64,000 bases of DNA from an uncultured Prevotellaceae bacterium (GTDB taxonomy: Bacteria > Bacteroidota > Bacteroidia > Bacteroidales > Muribaculaceae), in NCBI GenBank assembly GCA_900318345.1, contig ONKD01000002.1, forward strand, positions 29,146 to 93,145. Reading direction: 5' to 3'. Below are positions 16,906-26,964 of this stretch, one piece after another. The notes beneath the pieces are model-generated. The model was not told the DNA's origin and did no database searches. It saw only the letters and a list, made by a program, of their open reading frames with translations. Made by a program: the position numbers and the translations under genes. Within the stretch, counting starts at the first letter, position 1. Each line of letters starts with the position of its first letter.

Positions 16906-17952
16906 ATGGCAGCTAAACGTGAAACGGTGACTTTTACCGCCCTGAACAAGGAAATCAAGGATGGTAAGTTCAAGAATATCTATGTGTTGCAGGGCGAGGA
17001 ACCTTACTATATCGACCGCCTGCAGCAACTCATCATCGACACGGCGTTGACCGAGGATCAGCGCGACTTTAACCTGTCGCTGTTCTACGGCAACACGGCC
17101 AACGTGCGCGAGGTCATCAGCGAGTGCTGCCAGTATCCGGCTTTCTCCCAGTATAAGGTCGTGGTGGTGCGCGAGGCTCAACTCATCCCTAAACAGCCTG
17201 GGCACAAGAATGACTTGGACCTGTTTGCCTCCTATGCCGAGAAACCTCAGCCCTCGACCATCCTGGTGATTTGCCACAAGGAGACAACCCTCAAGAGCAA
17301 GCCCTTCCTTGACGCGCTCAAGGCCAACAAGAGTGGGGTGGTGTTTGACTCCAACAAGGTGCGCGAGGGTCGCGACCTGAACGCCCTTATCGTCAACTAT
17401 GCGCTGTCGCTGGACTGCAACATCGATTTCAAGGCTACCAGCATGCTAGCCGACCACATCGGCACCGACATTGCCCGCCTGTTCAGCGAGTTGGACAAAT
17501 TGGCCATGCTGGCCGACGACAAGAACATCACGCCCCAGCTCATTGAGATGAACATCGGCATCAGCAAGGACTTCAATAACTTTGAACTCGAGGATGCGTT
17601 GGCGCGTCGTGATGCCGCCAAGGCGTTCCGCATCGTGGACTACTTTGAGCACAATCCCAAGAACAACCCGTCGATGATCAGCGTGGCGATGCTGTTCTCG
17701 TTCTTCTCGAGCGCGCTGCTCGCCGCCACCGCCCGCGACAAGTCGCCCGAGGGGATTATGGCAGTCGTGGGCACCCGCAGCTCGTGGCGCGCCCGCAAGT
17801 TCCTTGAGGCCACCCGCGTCTATAACACCCGCGCATTGGTCAACATCATTGGCTACCTGCGCGAGTGCGACACCCGCAGCAAGGGAATCGGCTCCCGTCA
17901 GGACCAGTATGCCCTGCTCAAGGAACTGGTGTACAAGATACTACACGCATGA
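16906..17952 (+). CDS. holA: DNA polymerase III delta subunit
   Basis: A 348-residue clamp-loader subunit that opens the beta clamp in the cytoplasm. The N-terminal signature IYVLQGEEPYYIDRLQQLI, then DFNLSLFYG, YPAFSQYKVVVVREAQL, and the C-terminal helical region with LADHIGTDIARLFSELDKL and RQDQYALLKELVYKILHA match the bacterial delta family. Delta has a degenerate ATP site and none is visible here. Start chosen from MAAKRETVTF, 23 bp after a -7 box. Upstream lies the divergent repeat-protein gene. Confidence 0.92.
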   Translation: MAAKRETVTFTALNKEIKDGKFKNIYVLQGEEPYYIDRLQQLIIDTALTEDQRDFNLSLFYGNTANVREVISECCQYPAFSQYKVVVVREAQLIPKQPGHKNDLDLFASYAEKPQPSTILVICHKETTLKSKPFLDALKANKSGVVFDSNKVREGRDLNALIVNYALSLDCNIDFKATSMLADHIGTDIARLFSELDKLAMLADDKNITPQLIEMNIGISKDFNNFELEDALARRDAAKAFRIVDYFEHNPKNNPSMISVAMLFSFFSSALLAATARDKSPEGIMAVVGTRSSWRARKFLEATRVYNTRALVNIIGYLRECDTRSKGIGSRQDQYALLKELVYKILHA

Positions 17953-18046
17953 CGTTTAGGGTCTTAGTCTTTATCATTTCGCTTATTCTTTTCCGTTTTT
18001 CGTCAAAAAAACGCATTTTCTCATGACTGTTTTGACGATTAATGAC

Positions 18047-18054
18047 TATTTTTG
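18047..18054 (+). promoter_or_regulatory. -7 box for the GH53 gene
   Basis: TATTTTTG, 37 bp before the start codon at 18091. No good -33 box at the usual 20-bp spacing. Confidence 0.45.
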
Positions 18055-18090
18055 CATGATATTCAATTAGTAATCACATTATACATCATC

Positions 18091-19761
18091 ATGAGAAGAT
18101 TTTACTGTTTGTTAGCTTGCATGCTTGTCCTCTGCATCGCTGGCCAGGCTGCCCCTAAATATGTGGGTGGCGACATCTCGTTATTAACAAAATATGAGGA
18201 GCATGGTGCCATATATTATAATGAGAATGGCACGAGAGTCACCAATGTGCTTGGCTATCTCAAGGACACCGGCCTTAATGCCATGCGCGTGCGCTTGTTC
18301 GTCGATCCGTCTAAGGCCGATGCCGAGGATCAGGGCGAAGGCGTGTGCCAAGATCTGGATTTTGTGATGGCCCTGGGCCAGCGCATCAAGGCTGCAGGCT
18401 TTAACCTGTTGCTCGACATCCACTACAGTGACACCTGGACCGACCCCGGTCAGCACTCCACGCCCTCGTCATGGACCGTGACCAGCGCGTTGGCCGACAG
18501 CGTCTATGACTACACTAAGCGTGTGCTCAACGCCATGATTGCGGCTGGTGCTAGGCCCGATTTCATTCAAGTGGGCAACGAGGTGACCTATGGCATGATG
18601 TGGCCCACGGGACACTGCTATCCCAATGGCAACAACTATGGCTCGGGCACTTTTGCCACGTTTGCCAACTACCTCAAGCGCGGCATCCAGGCCTGTCGTG
18701 AGGTGTGTCCAACGGCTAAGGTAGTGGTGCATACCGAGATGGGTCGCGCCTCAAATGTCACGTCATTTTATGCCACGCTCAACAACTACACGACCGACTA
18801 TGACATCATCGGCTTGAGTTACTACCCCTATTGGCACGGTGATTTGACTGTCCTCAACAATCTGCTCACGACACTTGAGACTACCTATCCCACCAAGAAG
18901 ATCCAAATCGTGGAAACGGGCTATCCTCATGCCTACTATCCCACAGGGGCAACCTATGATTTGCAGTCGATATGGCCTGCTACCGAGGCTGGACAAAAGG
19001 CCTTCACCGAGCAACTAGTGGCAACGCTGAACGCTCACAGCAATGTGAACGGCTTGTACTGGTGGTTCCCCGAGGCAAACGAGTATGGCATCAACTACAC
19101 TAACTGTGTGACTACCAGTTGGTACAACTGCGGCTGGTGGGATAATGCCAATGGCCAGGTGATGGATGCCTTGTTTGTTATGCCCGACTTCCTGGATGGC
19201 AGTGGCGAGGAGCCCAGCGACAGCACCAGCCTTTACATCGTGGGCGGTGAGGGCGACTGGAGTCTGACCGAGCCGCTGAGCAAGATGACCAACCTGGGTA
19301 ATGGTACCTATGTTGACACGTTGACCATTAGCGCGCCTATTTATTTCGTGTTTGCCGATGGCGGTCCCGATGAGTGGAACGATGACTGGACCGCCTTTAA
19401 CAGCTCTTATCGTTATGGACCCGCCTCGACCTTCACCGTCAACACGGGCTCGCAATATACCACAGCCAAGCGCGACAACAATGCGTCGTACTATTTCACC
19501 GGTGACGGCAGCGATTACCTGTTCACATTTGACGCTGATAACCTCACTTTCTCTATCGAGGTGATTGAACAACAACCGCTGGTGAACCCGGGCGACGTGA
19601 ATGGTGACGGCCAGTTGACCATTGCCGATGTCACGATGCACATCGACTACTTGCTGGGTTCAGAGCCAGCATCATTCAACGTTGTGAATGCCGATGTGAA
19701 CCATGACTCGGGTATCACCATTGCCGATGTCACGATGCTTATCGACATGCTGCTGAACTGA
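18091..19761 (+). CDS. GH53 endo-beta-1,4-galactanase with dockerin-like tail
   Basis: A 556-residue secreted enzyme (signal peptide to about residue 21, GQAAPKY). The GH53 barrel covers about residues 22-370 with acid/base Glu164 in QVGNEVTYGMMW and nucleophile Glu275 in IQIVETGYP; the strand LNAMRVRLFVDP is also typical. Next is a beta-rich module (about 380-490, SLYIVGGEGDWSLTEPL) resembling SusE/F-type carbohydrate-binding domains. The last 60 residues are two dockerin-like EF-hand repeats (GDVNGDGQLTIADVT, ADVNHDSGITIADVT). It should cut beta-1,4-galactan side chains of pectin. Confidence 0.92.
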   Translation: MRRFYCLLACMLVLCIAGQAAPKYVGGDISLLTKYEEHGAIYYNENGTRVTNVLGYLKDTGLNAMRVRLFVDPSKADAEDQGEGVCQDLDFVMALGQRIKAAGFNLLLDIHYSDTWTDPGQHSTPSSWTVTSALADSVYDYTKRVLNAMIAAGARPDFIQVGNEVTYGMMWPTGHCYPNGNNYGSGTFATFANYLKRGIQACREVCPTAKVVVHTEMGRASNVTSFYATLNNYTTDYDIIGLSYYPYWHGDLTVLNNLLTTLETTYPTKKIQIVETGYPHAYYPTGATYDLQSIWPATEAGQKAFTEQLVATLNAHSNVNGLYWWFPEANEYGINYTNCVTTSWYNCGWWDNANGQVMDALFVMPDFLDGSGEEPSDSTSLYIVGGEGDWSLTEPLSKMTNLGNGTYVDTLTISAPIYFVFADGGPDEWNDDWTAFNSSYRYGPASTFTVNTGSQYTTAKRDNNASYYFTGDGSDYLFTFDADNLTFSIEVIEQQPLVNPGDVNGDGQLTIADVTMHIDYLLGSEPASFNVVNADVNHDSGITIADVTMLIDMLLN

Positions 19762-19821
19762 TAACGGGACCCTATTGGCGGGACTTGGTTTCCTGTCTCA
19801 CGACACGATAAATGGTTGGTA

Positions 19822-19840
19822 GTTGATAAAAACTATCAAC
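19822..19840. terminator. hairpin between GH53 gene and fabD
   Basis: GTTGATA (19822-19828) and TATCAAC (19834-19840) form a 7-bp stem around AAAAC. It lies 60 bp after the galactanase stop and 30 bp before the fabD -7 box, so it may be a weak terminator or an operator. Confidence 0.35.
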
Positions 19841-19869
19841 CATTTTACTGATAACTAAAAACTTTGTAC

Positions 19870-19877
19870 TACCTTTG
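19870..19877 (+). promoter_or_regulatory. -7 box for fabD
   Basis: TACCTTTG, giving a leader of about 50 nt before the ATG at 19934. Confidence 0.55.
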
Positions 19878-19933
19878 CAGCCGATTTGCAGAAAAATTTC
19901 CATAATTAAAAAACCAAATAGAGAAATTAAGAT

Positions 19934-20812
19934 ATGAAAGCATTCGTTTTTCCCGGTCAGGGTGCACAGTTCGTTGGTATGGGTAAAGACCTGTATGACA
20001 ACAATGCACAGGCCAAAGAATTGTTTGAAAAAGCTAATGAGGTGCTCGGTTTCCGCATTACCGACCTCATGTTTGAAGGCACCGAGGATGACCTGAAGCA
20101 GACCAAGGTCACCCAGCCCGCTGTATTCCTGCACTCGGTAATTCTCGCGCTCACGATGGGCGAGGAGTTCAAGCCCGATATGTTTGCCGGCCACTCACTG
20201 GGCGAGTTCTCGGCACTTGTTGCCGCTGGTGCACTGCCCTTTGAGCAGGGCCTGAAACTGGTCGAGGCCCGCGCCCTGGCCATGCAGAAGGCTTGTGAGG
20301 CTGCCCCCTCGACGATGGCTGCCATCATTGGCCTGCCCGATGAGAAGGTAGAGGAAATCTGTGCCACCATCGATGGCATCTGTGTTCCCGCTAACTATAA
20401 CTGCCCCGGTCAGGTGGTCATCTCGGGTGAGATTGCCGCCATCGAGGCTGCTTGTGAGAAATTCAAGGAGGCCGGCGCTCGCCGTGCGTTGCCCCTCAAG
20501 GTGGGTGGTGCCTTCCACTCGCCCCTGATGGAGCCCGCTCGTGCCGAGTTGGCCGAGGCTATCGAGGCTGCCGACTTCTCGGCTCCCGTTTGCCCCATCT
20601 ATCAGGATGTGGACGCTAAGCCCCACACCGATCCCGCCGAAATCAAGGCCAACCTGCTGCAACAGTTGACCGCTCCCGTTCGCTGGAGCCACATCGTTGC
20701 CAACATGGTTGCCGACGGCATGACCGAGGCCGAGGAGCTTGGCCCGGGTAAGGTGCTGCAAGGCCTTATCGCCAAGACCAGCCGTGACGTCGTCCTCACC
20801 GGACGCCAGTAA
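19934..20812 (+). CDS. fabD: malonyl-CoA:ACP transacylase
   Basis: A 292-residue cytoplasmic enzyme that moves malonyl from CoA to acyl carrier protein for fatty acid synthesis. It starts with AFVFPGQGAQFVGMG, has the nucleophile Ser88 in GHSLGEFSALVAAG, the malonyl-binding Arg region near EARALAMQ, and the second catalytic His in KVGGAFHSPLM. The end is normal (ELGPGKVLQGLI). It stands alone, without other fab genes nearby. Confidence 0.96.
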   Translation: MKAFVFPGQGAQFVGMGKDLYDNNAQAKELFEKANEVLGFRITDLMFEGTEDDLKQTKVTQPAVFLHSVILALTMGEEFKPDMFAGHSLGEFSALVAAGALPFEQGLKLVEARALAMQKACEAAPSTMAAIIGLPDEKVEEICATIDGICVPANYNCPGQVVISGEIAAIEAACEKFKEAGARRALPLKVGGAFHSPLMEPARAELAEAIEAADFSAPVCPIYQDVDAKPHTDPAEIKANLLQQLTAPVRWSHIVANMVADGMTEAEELGPGKVLQGLIAKTSRDVVLTGRQ

Positions 20813-20892
20813 GATGCTCGCAGCCTTTAGCCATTAGCAGGCATCCGCATTGTATGGCCTCGCCTTGGCGTGGCCGTCCCGCGACGGAAAAG

Positions 20893-20921
20893 CCTCACGC
20901 TAAGCCGCTAAGCCGCAAAGA
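20893..20921 (+). repeat. dispersed intergenic repeat, copy 1
   Basis: Starts CCTCACGCTAAGCCGCTAAG. It matches 27 of 29 bases of the reverse complement of 62915-62943. The 15-base GGCATCCGCATTGTA at 20840-20854 also recurs, inverted, at 58140-58154. The 470-bp gap between fabD and queE is thus built of repeats plus a toxin remnant. Confidence 0.7.
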
Positions 20922-20934
20922 AAATTTTTAGTTT

Positions 20935-20969
20935 GTATCCGCATTTCCCCTCAAACGGAGTGCGGATAC
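20935..20969. repeat. 9-bp inverted repeat
   Basis: GTATCCGCA (20935-20943) and TGCGGATAC (20961-20969) are exact complements around a 17-base loop. It could terminate a transcript from fabD; T richness is low. Confidence 0.5.
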
Positions 20970-21065
20970 TTGTTGTGAATGGGTATGTGGAATTGGCAAT
21001 TTAGAACTATTAGCTTTCTGGGAATAATGCAGGCTTACAGCCTTGTGCAGCTCTTCGACCTGCTT

Positions 21066-21206
21066 GGACGCACCAAGGGCTCTGAACGACATCACGACAT
21101 GTCCCAATGCGGAAAACAGGAAAAGCATAGGATGGTTTATCGTATTTTTGATGAGGAAGTTCTTGTGCTTGTGCTTACTTCTTACGGTCATTACAACGAT
21201 AAATAA
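21066..21206 (+). pseudogene. remnant of a YoeB/Txe-type toxin gene
   Basis: The plus-strand frame here reads KGSERHHDMSQ, EKHRMVYRIFDEE, then VLVLTSYGHYNDK and a stop. This resembles the end of YoeB/Txe mRNA interferases (in intact forms: GKPExLKxDLSGxWSRRINKEHRxVYxI, then a GHYxDK end). The N-terminal half is missing, the WSRRI segment is scrambled and no antitoxin gene precedes it. I infer a decayed addiction module; a chance match is possible. Confidence 0.5.
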
Positions 21207-21283
21207 AAGAGCCAATAGCCCGAAATCAACTTCGTGAACTATCAACTCTTATCTGTTATCTAATATCTCTTATCTGATTTCTG

Positions 21284-21874
21284 TTACCTGATTCCCAGGA
21301 TGCGGTGCGTTTGGAGTGACAGTCGCCATTCGGGGTGCCGCAAGACTGCTTGGACTGTGTCAAGCATGTTGCGGCGGCATTGCTCCTCATCATCAACCCA
21401 GCAGGGTTGCAGGTAGCGGTGAGAGGCCGTGATGTGATCGTATTGGGTTAAGTCTTGACCCAGGTAAACGACCTTGAGTTCGTCGCATCGGGTGAGAACG
21501 ACTGACAGGTCGCCACTGTTGCCGAGGCCAGTCTTGGGCGACAAGGTCACCCAGTCGATGCCATGGGGCAGAGGACGGGTGCCGTTGGTTTCGATGGCGA
21601 TGCGCTTGCCGGTCATTTTTTTGAGGCCAGCGACGAAATCCTCATCGATCCACAGCGACGGCTCGCCGCCCGTGAGCACGATGAGCGGAGCGGTGGGGTA
21701 GCGCATCACCTGCTCGACAATCTCGGGCAACGACATCAACGTGCCCTCTTCGTGCCGCGTGTCACAGAAAGAGCAATGCAGGTTGCAACCGCTCAGCCTG
21801 ATGAACACGCTGGCAGTGCCTGTGTTATAGCCCTCACCCTGCAGGGAGTGGAAGATCTCGTTAACTTTGTACAT
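21284..21874 (-). CDS. queE: 7-carboxy-7-deazaguanine synthase (radical SAM)
   Basis: A 196-residue enzyme of queuosine biosynthesis that rearranges carboxytetrahydropterin to 7-carboxy-7-deazaguanine. It begins YKVNEIFHSLQGEG, binds a 4Fe-4S cluster with Cys30, Cys34 and Cys37 (CNLHCSFC), and has the SAM-site VLTGGEPSL motif and IAIETNGT. It lies 57 bp downstream of queD on the same strand, so the two consecutive pathway steps are probably cotranscribed. Confidence 0.95.
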   Translation of the reverse strand: MYKVNEIFHSLQGEGYNTGTASVFIRLSGCNLHCSFCDTRHEEGTLMSLPEIVEQVMRYPTAPLIVLTGGEPSLWIDEDFVAGLKKMTGKRIAIETNGTRPLPHGIDWVTLSPKTGLGNSGDLSVVLTRCDELKVVYLGQDLTQYDHITASHRYLQPCWVDDEEQCRRNMLDTVQAVLRHPEWRLSLQTHRILGIR

Positions 21875-21931
21875 TTTAGGCTTCAGGTGTTAGGTTTTAG
21901 GTGGATTTACCCCTAACTTCTAACTCCTCAC

Positions 21932-22282
21932 TTACTCCACATCGTTGTCCTCGTCCTTGACGTAGATGGCCAGGTTGTTGGCGCTCTCACGCACGTCGGC
22001 GCGGTAGCAGTTGGGCACGTTCTCAACAATCCAGTGCGCAATGTTCTCGGCAGTGGGATTGAAGTCGAGCACCTCATTCAGGTACTTATGGTCGAGCTTG
22101 CCATGCACCATTTCCTTGATGATGGTGAAATCGGTAACCATGCCGTTGTCATCCAGTTCCTTGGCTTTGCAATACACGTTCACGATCCAGTTGTGGCCGT
22201 GCAAGTTCTCGCACTTACTGTTGTGGTCAAGGTAGAGCATGTGGGCCGATGAAATCTCGAGTGTCTTTTTTACGTAGTACAT
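21932..22282 (-). CDS. queD: 6-carboxy-5,6,7,8-tetrahydropterin synthase
   Basis: A 116-residue protein that converts dihydroneopterin triphosphate to carboxytetrahydropterin in the queuosine path. Zinc ligands His14, His28 and His30 (SAHML, LHGHN) and catalytic Cys24 (SKCENLHGHN) are present, as is the PTAENIAHWI helix. It supplies the substrate of QueE encoded next. A 44-bp gap separates it from the lipoprotein gene upstream on the same strand. Confidence 0.95.
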   Translation of the reverse strand: MYYVKKTLEISSAHMLYLDHNSKCENLHGHNWIVNVYCKAKELDDNGMVTDFTIIKEMVHGKLDHKYLNEVLDFNPTAENIAHWIVENVPNCYRADVRESANNLAIYVKDEDNDVE

Positions 22283-22326
22283 ATTATTAGTCTTAAAGTC
22301 GCTAGTCGTTAGTTTCTCCTAATCTA

Positions 22327-23850
22327 TTAATTCTTAACTCTTTTATTTCTGGGTTGGGGCACCGACTCGTTGAAGTGCATGTTGTAGATGAGATTGATGA
22401 CTCCCTTGTCATAACCCATCGTCAATGCGGTCAAGTAGTCACTGCAGAAGATGCCGTCACGGGCGAAGACAAAGCCTTTGGTGCCAAGGTGGCTCTCCAC
22501 TTTCTTGACAACCGATTCCTCGGTATTAGCCGGGCAATGCTTGACATTGAGCGAGATGATCACGCATTTAACGCGCGCGTCATAGTTGAAACTTGCGGCC
22601 GTGCTGTCGGCGTTGGCCGAGGCTACCTCACGGTCAAACACATATTGGATGATGTAAGGGCCTTGAGGGATAACGAGCGTGTTGCTGCCCGCATACACGC
22701 TAGCATCGGTGCTCACTATGCCGTTCATGTCCATGAGGGTTGTTTTGGCATCGGCTCCGCAGCAGTTGGTCTCGTCAAACATCATCATCATGGACGCTGC
22801 AGCAAGGTCGGTGTCAATAAAGCCTCGCGTGGCATAAGGATTATCCACGCTCACGTGGGCGTTGGAGAACTTGGCATTACCCACAGCATTTCCGTTCCTG
22901 TCGATGATGTGAAAAGTGTCGCCGTCAACAGCGATTAGGCGTTCACCATTGATATCAATAAGGTTGTCATGCTTGATGGGGATGAGCTGTTTGCAATACT
23001 TGTCCTCCAGTCCTACCTTCTTACCCTTGATGACAATATAGTCGCCCGATGGCGTGCGTGAATAGTCGTCATATCCACCCTTAGCCACCTGTTCATCATC
23101 ATCGATGGGATTATCCACTTCCTTGCCTTCAGGATTGAGGCAAACCAGCGTGTCGCCCTTCACAACAGGCAGAACGCCATTGATGAAATAAGGCTGTACC
23201 GGCTGATACTCGTTGCTGCTGGCAGTAAACATCACCTTGCCAGCCTTATCAATTACTGAAAAGTTCACAATGCTGTCTCCCGCCTGATTCTCGTCAATGA
23301 CCAAGGCGTAGTCATTATAAAGGAACAGGTTGACGGTGCTGTAGATAGCGGGAACGATAGTGTCGCCGCTGATGTTGATATAACCCCAAGAGCCATTATC
23401 ATTCTGGAAGGCGGCCATGCCACGTGAAAACATTGAACATTGGGAAATTTCCTTGGGCAGCTCCTTGATGACCTGGCCCTTGCGGTCAATGACGCATAAC
23501 GGGCCACCGACACGGCTGCAAACGGCCACGCCATCGTCGCTGAACGCCGTCACGCTGCCGAAGTGGCCAGCAACAGGCTGGGAGGGAGCGCTGATGTCAT
23601 AGTAGTCGTAGGTCCCCTCGTCGTTCATCATGTAGAACATGCCAGCCACAATGGGCGACGGAGCGTTGTCAAAAGCGTCTTTGACCACCAGCTCACCTGT
23701 GTTCACATCGAGGATGGACCATTTCTCACTGCCCACGAGTTGCACGGGCAGATATTCGGTTTTATACTGGTAGGTCGAGTCACTGCCACTGCAAGCGGTC
23801 AGCAGTAGTGCCGCTACGGCGGCAAGCACTAGTTTGGAAAATATTCTCAT
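22327..23850 (-). CDS. WG-repeat-containing lipoprotein
   Basis: A 507-residue lipoprotein: signal peptide with lipobox LLTAC, Cys at about residue 20. The body has WG/KWGY-like repeats (GSEKWSILDVNTGELVV, GSWGYINISGDTIVPAIYS, FSVIDKAGKVMF), a beta-propeller-like fold of unknown ligand common in Bacteroidales. The C-terminal third departs from the repeat. It precedes queD on the same strand; nothing connects it to queuosine. Confidence 0.75.
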   Translation of the reverse strand: MRIFSKLVLAAVAALLLTACSGSDSTYQYKTEYLPVQLVGSEKWSILDVNTGELVVKDAFDNAPSPIVAGMFYMMNDEGTYDYYDISAPSQPVAGHFGSVTAFSDDGVAVCSRVGGPLCVIDRKGQVIKELPKEISQCSMFSRGMAAFQNDNGSWGYINISGDTIVPAIYSTVNLFLYNDYALVIDENQAGDSIVNFSVIDKAGKVMFTASSNEYQPVQPYFINGVLPVVKGDTLVCLNPEGKEVDNPIDDDEQVAKGGYDDYSRTPSGDYIVIKGKKVGLEDKYCKQLIPIKHDNLIDINGERLIAVDGDTFHIIDRNGNAVGNAKFSNAHVSVDNPYATRGFIDTDLAAASMMMMFDETNCCGADAKTTLMDMNGIVSTDASVYAGSNTLVIPQGPYIIQYVFDREVASANADSTAASFNYDARVKCVIISLNVKHCPANTEESVVKKVESHLGTKGFVFARDGIFCSDYLTALTMGYDKGVINLIYNMHFNESVPQPRNKRVKN

Positions 23851-23878
23851 TTTTATCGATATTGTTGTTTTAAGCGTG

Positions 23879-23910
23879 CAAACTTAGTCATTTTTCCCTT
23901 TGCGGCCAAA
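23879..23910 (-). promoter_or_regulatory. promoter of the WG-lipoprotein/que genes
   Basis: On the minus strand TTTG (23910-23907), exactly 20 bp, then TAAGTTTG (23886-23879), a full Bacteroidales promoter 29 bp before the start codon. Confidence 0.65.
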
Positions 23911-24025
23911 ATAATAGGATTTGTGTAACATTTATTTCCCTTATTTAACGCTTATAAGAAGTGCCGTTGCGCAGCGTTTTACCCGTTTTGGCAGGGTGGG
24001 GTGACAATTTGTCGGTTTTACCCTC

Positions 24026-24042
24026 TTGGCACACTCGTTGCA
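24026..24042 (+). promoter_or_regulatory. sigma-54 (RpoN) promoter of groESL
   Basis: TTGGCACACTCGTTGCA: GG at 24028-24029 and GC at 24040-24041 are 10 bp apart, with every base of the consensus TTGGCAC-N5-TTGCA present. Transcription would start near 24053, leaving about 47 nt before groES. No CIRCE element (TTAGCACTC-N9-GAGTGCTAA) and no TAnnTTTG box is visible in this gap. Confidence 0.7.
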
Positions 24043-24099
24043 GTCTTGCAGGTCGAGAAATCAACTTACAAACACAATTAATAACAATTAGAATTAATC

Positions 24100-24372
24100 A
24101 TGACTATTAAACCATTAAACGACCGCGTTCTTATCGAACCGGCTAAAGCAGAAGAAGTCGTTGGCGGTATCATCATCCCCGACAGCGCTAAGGAAAAACC
24201 TCTCAAGGGCAAAGTGCGTGCCGCTGGTAATGGCACCAAAGACGAGGAAATGATCGTAAAGCCCGGTGACGTCGTATTATACGGCAAGTATGCCGGCAAC
24301 GAGATTGAAATCGACGGCGAGAAACTGCTCATGATGCGTCAAAACGACATCCTGGCCATCGTAATGGATTAA
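24100..24372 (+). CDS. groES: co-chaperonin GroES
   Basis: A 90-residue protein, the normal length, forming the heptameric lid of GroEL in the cytoplasm. It starts [18 protein letters not shown], carries the mobile loop around [16 protein letters not shown], and has [20 protein letters not shown] and [12 protein letters not shown]. groEL follows after 100 bp. Probably transcribed from the sigma-54-type promoter at 24026. Confidence 0.98.
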   Translation: MTIKPLNDRVLIEPAKAEEVVGGIIIPDSAKEKPLKGKVRAAGNGTKDEEMIVKPGDVVLYGKYAGNEIEIDGEKLLMMRQNDILAIVMD

Positions 24373-24469
24373 TGCTCGCTGCGCTTGCAGTTTAGAGTTT
24401 AGTGTTTAAAGTTTAGAGAGGCATTCGCCAACAGAAATTTTACTTACAACTAAAAACTAAAAAAAATAG

Positions 24470-26113
<1,644 letters not shown>

Positions 26114-26150
26114 TCCCACTGGCTGTTTCATAATTTTTATAATGCTTTTT

Positions 26151-26185
26151 CCCCTGTGAGCCTTGCTGGCCCGCAGGGGATTTTT
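26151..26185 (+). terminator. rho-independent terminator of groESL
   Basis: CCCCTG (26151-26156) and CAGGGG (26174-26179) arms, followed by ATTTTTG. The loop is 17 bases. Confidence 0.7.
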
Positions 26186-26241
26186 GTCGTTTGGGTGAGG
26201 AACTTTGCCCTGTGTGGCTTGTTTTGTTCAGTGCAATGTTG

Positions 26242-26249
26242 TAATTTTG
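26242..26249 (+). promoter_or_regulatory. -7 box of the acetyltransferase gene
   Basis: TAATTTTG, 24 bp before the chosen ATG at 26274, which excludes the longer in-frame start at 26205. Confidence 0.55.
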
Positions 26250-26273
26250 CGGCAAACAAAAATCATTACTCCT

Positions 26274-26834
26274 ATGACTGAGATTGAGAAACTCGAAGCC
26301 GGCTTGTTGTATAATGCCAGTCAAGACCCTGATCTGCTCGACGATATCCGTCGTTGCGAGAAGTATTGTTATGACTATAACCACACGTCACCTTCCGATG
26401 TGTCAAGATTAACTGCCCAGTTGGTTCATCTGCTGGGTTCCACAGGCGAGCGTGTGCGCATCATCCAGCCGTTCAAGTGTGATTATGGCTATAACGTGCA
26501 CGTGGGAGAAGATTTCTTTGCCAACTGCAACCTCGTGATCCTGGATGCCGCCCGTGTCATCTTCGGTGACCATGTGTTTGTTGGTCCCAACTGTGGTTTT
26601 TACACGGCAGCCCATCCGCTCGATATCCCCCAGCGCAATCAAGGTCTGGAATATGCTAAACCCATTGTCGTGGGTAACGATGTTTGGATTGGGGGCAACG
26701 TTTGTGTCATGCCTGGGGTGACTATTGGCGACGGTTGTGTCATCGGTGCAGGGTCGGTGGTCACTCATGACATACCGCCTCACACGCTCGCTGTCGGCAA
26801 TCCATGCCGCCCAGTGCGCTCCCTTGAAGAATAA
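26274..26834 (+). CDS. maltose/galactoside-type sugar O-acetyltransferase (LbH)
   Basis: A 186-residue left-handed beta-helix enzyme of the NodL/LacA/Maa group, which moves acetyl from acetyl-CoA to sugar hydroxyls. The N-terminal helical cap (EKLEAGLLYNA) is followed by hexapeptide coils, the catalytic His in GFYTAAHPLD, and the closing PIVVGNDVWIGGNVCVMPGV and IGAGSVVTHDIPPHTLAVGNPCR. The natural acceptor is unknown. It stands alone between groEL and the signalling cluster. Confidence 0.9.
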   Translation: MTEIEKLEAGLLYNASQDPDLLDDIRRCEKYCYDYNHTSPSDVSRLTAQLVHLLGSTGERVRIIQPFKCDYGYNVHVGEDFFANCNLVILDAARVIFGDHVFVGPNCGFYTAAHPLDIPQRNQGLEYAKPIVVGNDVWIGGNVCVMPGVTIGDGCVIGAGSVVTHDIPPHTLAVGNPCRPVRSLEE

Positions 26835-26919
26835 TGGCCTGATTGCCTTATTTTTTGCCGCCTTCAATGCCAGTATGGTGGACAAAACCACATTATTATA
26901 AAATACTTTGTTAAATATC

Positions 26920-26949
26920 TTGTAAATTCCTAAAAATGTACTATATTTG
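26920..26949 (+). promoter_or_regulatory. promoter of the LytTR/FHA genes
   Basis: TTG (26920-26922), 19 bp, TATATTTG (26942-26949). The leader is about 115 nt and contains a long hairpin. Confidence 0.55.
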
Positions 26950-26964
26950 CGGGGATTTTTGAAA

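Noticed and set aside
23851-24099. CIRCE/HrcA control of groESL
   Set aside because: No TTAGCACTC-N9-GAGTGCTAA inverted repeat is present; the only good signal is the sigma-54-type site.
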